Shown here piece after piece: positions 13,935 to 18,458 of a stretch of 18,458 bases of DNA. A program made the position numbers and the translations under genes. The notes under the pieces were generated by a model that had not been told where the DNA came from, ran no database searches, and saw only the letters and a list, made by a program, of their open reading frames with translations. Origin of the DNA: Verrucomicrobiota bacterium (lineage in GTDB: Bacteria > Verrucomicrobiota > Verrucomicrobiia > Limisphaerales > UBA1100); the NCBI GenBank assembly GCA_028872645.1, contig JAPKDK010000027.1, positions 1 through 18,458 of the forward strand, in the 5' to 3' direction. Position 1 is the first letter of the stretch. Each line of letters opens with the position of its first letter.

Positions 13935-15339
13935 TCAGTCGCGGCGTTGGCTTTTTGGCTCGTCCCACCGCCCGCACGTTGGCTCCTTTTCGTTCACCAT
14001 CGCCTAAATCCATCCGGGCGCGCTCAGCGGCGGTGTGCAATCGTTTCACCACGTCTGCGTATTGTGCCGCCACGTTGTGTTGTTCCGCCGCATCGGTTTT
14101 CAAATCAAACAGCATTGGCTTTGGATTGCGCTTGGAAGGCAGCACCAGTTTCCAGTGCCCATCGCGCACGGCTTCGAGGTGCTTCGTGTGGTAATAGAAA
14201 AAATATTTGTGGGGTGATTTCGCGTTCGCGGGGCTCCAAGTGCTCCAAATATTTTTGCCGTCGAGGGTGCGTTCGGGCAGTTTGGCCCCGGCGAGCTTGG
14301 CGAAAGTGGGCAGCAAATCCATCAGCGAACCCAACTCATCACTGGCGCTGTTCGCCGGAATAATTCCCGGCCAATGCACAATCGCCGGCACGCGCATTCC
14401 GCCCTCGGCGGTGGTGTAACCCCAACCGCCCAGTGGGCCGTTGCTGCCTTGGGGCGGGTTACGACGGGGCGCGCCGTTGTCACTGGTCCAAATGACGAGC
14501 GTGCGCTCGTCGATTTTGTGTTTCTTGAGCGCCTTGAAAATTTCGCCGGCGGCCCAATCGAGTTCCTCCACCGCATCGCCCCACGCGCCGTTTTTTGATT
14601 TGCCGCGAAAGGCTTTACTGGAAAATGGCTGGCGCGAACTGCCGGGCATGTTGTGCGGGAGATACAAAAAAAATGGTTTGGCCTTGTTCGCCGCAATGAA
14701 TTTCAGCGCGGCGGCGGTTTCGCGTTGGGTCATTTGATTTCGGTCAGCCGGCGACTCGATGACTTTTTCATTTTCCATCCATGGCAATAGCGGCCATTGC
14801 TTGCCGCGCAGGCGTTCTCCGATGCGCTGTCCGGTGGCGTGCGTCATGTCATCGCTGTATGGCAGGCCCAAAAAATAATCGAACCCCTGCCGCGTGGGCA
14901 GAAACTCCGGTTGATCGCCGAGGTGCCATTTGCCAATGCACGCGGTGGCGTAGCCTGCTTTTTTCAAAACCTCGGCGAGGGTGATTTCATTTGGGTGCAA
15001 TCCATTGGGCGACACCGGTCGCAGCACGTGGCCATCCTCCGGCGTCCAGGCCAGCCCCACTCGGCGCGGATAGCTGCCGGTCATCAAGGCCGCGCGGCTG
15101 GGCGTGCACACGCCGCTGGCGCTGTAAAAGCTGGTGAGCCGCCGACCCTCGCGCGCCATCCGATCGAGGTTGGGCGTGCGATGCAGTTTACTGGCGAAAG
15201 AGCCGATGTCTCCATAGCCCAAGTTGTCAGCCATAATGAGAATGAAATTGGGCTGAGGTGGCGGGACTGCTCCCTCGCCCTCAATCAGAAACGCGGACAT
15301 GGCTATCAGACCCACGAAGAGACTGGGGAAATTATTCAT
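13930..15339 (-). CDS. Secreted S1-family sulfatase (arylsulfatase type)
   Basis: Hydrolyses sulfate esters, probably from polysaccharides, outside the cytoplasm. 469 aa with an N-terminal signal peptide (about 1-24). Seen: the metal-site motif MADNLGYGDIG (36-46, second Asp of the usual DD replaced by Asn), the formylglycine motif CTPSRAALMTG with Cys78, PxR Arg82, GKWHLG, THATG, WTSDNGAPRRN (second metal cluster), and GGMRVPAIVHWPG. Cys78 needs a maturation enzyme (anaerobic AtsB type or FGE) that is not in this window. The C-terminus RAKKPTPRLR ends in a TAG shared with the palindromic element. It begins 9 bp after an HD-domain fragment, downstream of the ceramidase-like gene. The substrate is unknown. 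Confidence 0.93.
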   Translation of the reverse strand: MNNFPSLFVGLIAMSAFLIEGEGAVPPPQPNFILIMADNLGYGDIGSFASKLHRTPNLDRMAREGRRLTSFYSASGVCTPSRAALMTGSYPRRVGLAWTPEDGHVLRPVSPNGLHPNEITLAEVLKKAGYATACIGKWHLGDQPEFLPTRQGFDYFLGLPYSDDMTHATGQRIGERLRGKQWPLLPWMENEKVIESPADRNQMTQRETAAALKFIAANKAKPFFLYLPHNMPGSSRQPFSSKAFRGKSKNGAWGDAVEELDWAAGEIFKALKKHKIDERTLVIWTSDNGAPRRNPPQGSNGPLGGWGYTTAEGGMRVPAIVHWPGIIPANSASDELGSLMDLLPTFAKLAGAKLPERTLDGKNIWSTWSPANAKSPHKYFFYYHTKHLEAVRDGHWKLVLPSKRNPKPMLFDLKTDAAEQHNVAAQYADVVKRLHTAAERARMDLGDGERKGANVRAVGRAKKPTPRLR

Positions 15340-15348
15340 TCGGGAAGT

Positions 15349-15612
15349 TTATTGGCTGGCGGGAGACGAAACAAGCGTGCCTTTGACCAATGACAGATAA
15401 TGCTCCAATTCGGGAGTGGTCTTTTCAGGGGCCTTGGCTTGGTCGTCCCATTGGCGCAGTTGCAGGGCGGGCTCGAAGAAGGGGTTTTGCTCGAAGGCGG
15501 CGATTTTGTCAGCACTCATTTTACCTCCCTGCAATTCCGTGACGTCTTCGCCATAGGGCCAAGTGGCTGTTTTCCTAAAATAGTTTTTGGATTTGAGGGA
15601 TGGTTTCCACAC
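15349..15612 (-). pseudogene. C-terminal remnant of an HD-domain phosphohydrolase/oxygenase gene
   Basis: 87 codons. The segment LQGGKMSADKIAAF followed by NPFFEPALQLRQWDDQAK and TPELEHY (residues 27-72) matches the C-terminal tail that I associate with HD-domain proteins of the PhnZ/TIGR03276 type, which normally carry the catalytic His and Asp pairs in about 130 upstream residues. None of that is present: the 30 residues before are unrelated, and the open frame begins GTG directly after the TGA of the ceramidase-like gene, in the same frame. So this is probably a gene fragment left by a deletion or rearrangement rather than a working protein. An ATG at residue 32 could start a still shorter peptide. 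It may alternatively be a functional small protein. Confidence 0.55.
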
Positions 15613-17004
15613 TCATTTCATCAAATTTTCCAGCGTGTCGATGACTCGCTTGGCGGAGTCGATTTCTAGAAAGCTCCAGCTGCTGCGCCACGTCTCGTAG
15701 CCGCCGAGGGTCATTTGGCGGGCGGTGGGGAGGTAGCCGTAATAACCGTTGGCGAGGCCGATAACGAAGGTGTCCTTGCGGCGTTTTTTCAGGGCGAGGC
15801 CGACCTCGGCGAAGGGTTCACACGGGATGGCGCAGATGCGCAACTCGCCGAGGTGCAGTGCCTGTAGTGGGATGGGCATGCGTGCGGGGTATTCGGCGAG
15901 GTTCAGGGTTTCCTGCGCGTACACCTCGAAGCGGCTCAGACGTTTGGAGTCCTTGGCGTCTCGGAGCATATTTTTGGCGCGGGCGATTTCGCCGGGGTTG
16001 GGGCGGCGCACGCCGAGGGGGACGTTTTTTTGCACGGCCTTGAGTTCGAGCCAGTCGTGGTGCTGGATTTTTTTCTGCACGCGTAGGACTTCGTCGGCGA
16101 GCTTATGGGCGACGAAATTGATTTGGCCGTAGAGCGGTTGGCGCTTGCCGGGGCCCTGGAAATTGATGTTGTTGATGTCGCCGCTGGTGCCGTTGGAAAG
16201 CATGCCGACGAAGGGCGGTTGTTGGCGGTCGGCCTTGAGCAGTTGCTGGATGCGGTCGGCGAACACGCCAAAGTAATCGGCGGAGATGGTGCCCGCGCCG
16301 GTGCCGCCGACGTAGTGGAGCGAGTAATTGGCCAGCAGTGTGAGCGGCCTGCCATCGGCGTGGAGCACGGAGAGCACGGACACTTGTGTATCTGTGGGGC
16401 CGGAGGGGCGCGCGAGCAACGGGCTACGGCGCGGCGGGTTCATCCGCACCTTGTCGTTTTTGTTGCCGAAGGGGTTTTCGGCGATGCCGCCTTCCTTCAT
16501 GTGCCAGCGGCGGTTGAAAACCTCGGAAGGCAACTCGCCCCAGCCCCAGCCTATCTTGGCGGGCGCGAGATTGGCGTGAGCGCGCTGGATGCCATCGGCA
16601 ATGCGGCGGGCGAGAAAGGCTTGGTACTCGGGGTCGGCCTTGCACATGGCGATGTCCATGGCGGCGGGGCCGGAGTGGCAGTGGGTGGCGGAGATGAGCA
16701 CGTGCGCGGCGGGAATGCCGGTGGCTTTTTGTGCCATTGACTTGGCACGGTCGAGTACATCGCGCGGCAGAATGCAATTGTCGACGACGACGATGGCGAG
16801 CTTGGTTTTGCCGTCATCGAGCACGAGGCAGCGGGCGTGCAGCTCGTCGTGAATTTTGGTGGCCCGACGGTCGGTGAAGCCGCCGGGCATGGAGACGCCC
16901 AGCCACGGAGTGACATTGCTGGCGGCCGCGCCGGCGCGGAAAATTTTGTCGGCGGCGAAGGATTGGAAGGTGATTGCTAAAAAAAGCAGAATTGGGATGC
17001 GCAT
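15613..17004 (-). CDS. Secreted neutral/alkaline ceramidase-like hydrolase
   Basis: 463 aa with a signal peptide (about 1-18). It has the metal-binding SATHCHSGP motif (His108, His110), an N-terminal VTPWLGVSMPGGF, the NYSLHYVGG segment (a further His) and LSNGTSGDINN, equivalent to the GDxxPN nucleophile region of neutral ceramidases. Those enzymes cleave the amide bond of ceramide with a zinc ion. Many planctomycete and verrucomicrobial members are annotated only by the N-terminal domain, and this one lacks the usual C-terminal Ig-like part (about 640-700 aa for full enzymes), so the substrate may not be ceramide. It is followed without a gap by the HD remnant and then by the sulfatase. ATG 17004 sits 97 bp from the divergent DUF1501 gene. 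Confidence 0.8.
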   Translation of the reverse strand: MRIPILLFLAITFQSFAADKIFRAGAAASNVTPWLGVSMPGGFTDRRATKIHDELHARCLVLDDGKTKLAIVVVDNCILPRDVLDRAKSMAQKATGIPAAHVLISATHCHSGPAAMDIAMCKADPEYQAFLARRIADGIQRAHANLAPAKIGWGWGELPSEVFNRRWHMKEGGIAENPFGNKNDKVRMNPPRRSPLLARPSGPTDTQVSVLSVLHADGRPLTLLANYSLHYVGGTGAGTISADYFGVFADRIQQLLKADRQQPPFVGMLSNGTSGDINNINFQGPGKRQPLYGQINFVAHKLADEVLRVQKKIQHHDWLELKAVQKNVPLGVRRPNPGEIARAKNMLRDAKDSKRLSRFEVYAQETLNLAEYPARMPIPLQALHLGELRICAIPCEPFAEVGLALKKRRKDTFVIGLANGYYGYLPTARQMTLGGYETWRSSWSFLEIDSAKRVIDTLENLMK

Positions 17005-17110
17005 CGGGAAAGCGTGAAGTGAAAAGGCAAAAGTCGAAAGTTAAATCTAGTTTTGGCTTTTCTATTTTGAATTCGGCCTCCCCCGCTGTTCGTCTTATAA
17101 TGTGAGTACG

Positions 17111-18451
17111 ATGAATGAGCGGGAACACATTTCGGCGATGACGCGACGGGAGTGGATTGCTGGGGGCGGGGCCTTGGCGGGGGCGATGATGTGGCCGGGG
17201 TTGTTGCGGGCGCGGGCGAAGGGGGATGCGCCGGCGAAGCAGGTGATTGTGATTTTCCTTCAAGGCGGGCTGTCGCATTACGAGAGTTTTGACCCGAAGC
17301 CCGAGGCGCCGTCGGCTTACAAGAGTGAGTTTGGCGACATCCGCACGAGCGTGCCGGGGGTGCGGTTGGCGGAGCATCTGCCGTTGCTGGCGAAACGGAT
17401 GCACAAGTTCAATTTGATTCGCGGCGCGTTTGTCGATTCGCCGAGCCACGAGACGGCCATTCACATGACGTTGACGGGCTGGACGCTGAAGGGCGCGAAC
17501 ACGACCACCAACGACGTCAACCTCGTGCATCCATCGATGGGCGCGGTGGTGGCGAAAAAATACGGCGCGCGTGGGTCGGGGCTGCCGGGGTACGTGACGG
17601 TGCCGCAGTCGGGTCAGCTCGGCGTGCGGGTGCATTACGGCACGGCGGGGCAACTGGGCAAGGCGTTCGAGCCAATGGATTCGGGTATGCCCTCGGGTAG
17701 CCTGACGCAGCCGTTCAACGGGCCGCCGAATTTAATGCTGAACGCCGGGCTGGATACGCGGCGGCTGGTGGACCGGCTGGCGTTGTTGCGCGGCGTGGAC
17801 GAATTGGCGGGCGTGGCGGATGGCTTGGACACGTACAGCCAGCGCGCGGCGGAAATGCTTGCGGGCGGCAAGGCGGGCGGGGCGTTTGACTTGAGCCGTG
17901 AGCCGTTGAAGGTGCGCGAGCGATACGGCAAGCACCCGTGGGGGCAACAGACTTTACTCGCGCGGCGGCTGGCGGAGGCGGGCGTGCCGTACACGTTGGT
18001 GAATTTTAATCTCAACCAAAAGACCGGGCAGGACTGGGACAATCATCAGCGAATTTTTGACGTGATGAAAAACAAGCTGCTGCCGCCGACCGACCGGGCC
18101 ATCAGTGCGCTACTCGATGACCTTGACGAGCGCGGGCTGCTCGACACCACGTTGGTGGCGGTGTACGGCGAGTTTGGCCGCACACCGAAAATCAACAAGG
18201 ACGGCGGGCGCGACCATTGGAATCAGGTGTGCTCGGTGATGCTGGCCGGCGGCGGGCTCAAGCGCGGCGTGGTGGTCGGCTCCAGCACCAAGGCGGGCGA
18301 CGTGCCCAAGGACCGGCCGACGCCGTTCAACGACATCCTCGCCACGATGTATCGCCAAATGGGCGTGCCGGCGGATGAGGTGTTCCACGATTTGCTGGGC
18401 CGGCCGTTCCCGTATCTGCCGAGTGGTCGGGTGATTGGGGAGTTGGTTTGA
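17111..18451 (+). CDS. DUF1501 family protein, exported by the Tat route
   Basis: 446 aa from ATG 17111. The N-terminus MTRREWIAGGGALAGAMMWPG is a twin-arginine signal (RR at residues 12-13). The rest is a typical DUF1501 protein: VIVIFLQGGLSHYESFDPKP (residues about 44-63), SPSHETAIHMTLTGW, GPPNLMLNAGL, TLVNFNLNQKTGQDWDNHQ, VYGEFGRTPKIN, GRDHWNQVCSVMLAGGGLKRG and a C-terminal HDLLGRPFPYLPSGRVIGELV. It belongs to the alkaline-phosphatase/sulfatase superfamily but its activity is undefined. In this phylum such genes commonly follow or precede a DUF1549/DUF1553 cytochrome-domain gene, which would lie just outside the window. Possible starts are GTG 17102, ATG 17111 and ATG 17138; TATAAT at 17096-17101 would leave nearly no leader for the first two, which makes 17138 plausible. 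Confidence 0.88.
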   Translation: MNEREHISAMTRREWIAGGGALAGAMMWPGLLRARAKGDAPAKQVIVIFLQGGLSHYESFDPKPEAPSAYKSEFGDIRTSVPGVRLAEHLPLLAKRMHKFNLIRGAFVDSPSHETAIHMTLTGWTLKGANTTTNDVNLVHPSMGAVVAKKYGARGSGLPGYVTVPQSGQLGVRVHYGTAGQLGKAFEPMDSGMPSGSLTQPFNGPPNLMLNAGLDTRRLVDRLALLRGVDELAGVADGLDTYSQRAAEMLAGGKAGGAFDLSREPLKVRERYGKHPWGQQTLLARRLAEAGVPYTLVNFNLNQKTGQDWDNHQRIFDVMKNKLLPPTDRAISALLDDLDERGLLDTTLVAVYGEFGRTPKINKDGGRDHWNQVCSVMLAGGGLKRGVVVGSSTKAGDVPKDRPTPFNDILATMYRQMGVPADEVFHDLLGRPFPYLPSGRVIGELV

Positions 18452-18458
18452 GTCGACC

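Noticed and set aside
17096..17101. TATAAT just before the DUF1501 gene as a promoter
   Set aside because: The nearest TTGAAT is 23 bp upstream, too far; kept only as a note on start choice.

Overview
The window (about 18.5 kb, GC-rich, densely packed) reads as a chromosomal segment of a free-living heterotroph of the Planctomycetota-Verrucomicrobiota group, most likely Verrucomicrobiota. The clues are secreted sulfatase, ceramidase-like, sugar-dehydrogenase-like and DUF1501 genes next to ordinary housekeeping genes, a dnaA with no dnaN beside it, and many weak or absent Shine-Dalgarno sites. This placement is inferred from gene content only.

Layout. (1) 1-3430, plus strand: the 3' end of a CbiX-type chelatase gene, then tyrA, aroA and cmk, the last three positioned so that tyrA/aroA and aroA/cmk overlap as TAATG. 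(2) 3488-4573, minus: pyrD, facing cmk across a 65-bp inverted-repeat element. (3) 4736-6809, plus: glnB (PII), a 382-bp non-coding stretch rich in inverted repeats, and dnaA, closed by a strong intrinsic terminator. (4) 12378 down to 6846, minus: a secreted proline/glycine-rich protein, a four-cysteine protein, rnc, clpP, clpX and a class I/II aminotransferase. (5) 12476-13877, plus: a tiny two-helix membrane protein and a PQQ-type sugar dehydrogenase. (6) 17004 down to 13930, minus: a neutral-ceramidase-like hydrolase, a remnant of an HD-domain gene and an S1 sulfatase. (7) 17111-18451, plus: a Tat-exported DUF1501 protein.

How the genes fit together. tyrA-aroA-cmk is a chorismate/tyrosine plus nucleotide cluster; clpP-clpX encode the two halves of one protease; rnc sits upstream in the same direction. 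The 3' third is an export-oriented module for breaking down sulfated or lipid-linked polymers.

The most unusual signal is at gene ends. At all three convergent junctions, and also at the rnc 3' end, an inverted-repeat element carries the stop codon of at least one flanking gene. Two of these elements (10066-10116 and 13881-13934) share a layout of GGTAG head, 3-base-loop hairpin, second hairpin and a closing CTA(G/C)C, resembling the GTAG-headed REP/BIME elements moved by RAYT transposases. I see no complete new defence or mobile system, no CRISPR array, no tRNA or rRNA and no insertion sequence.
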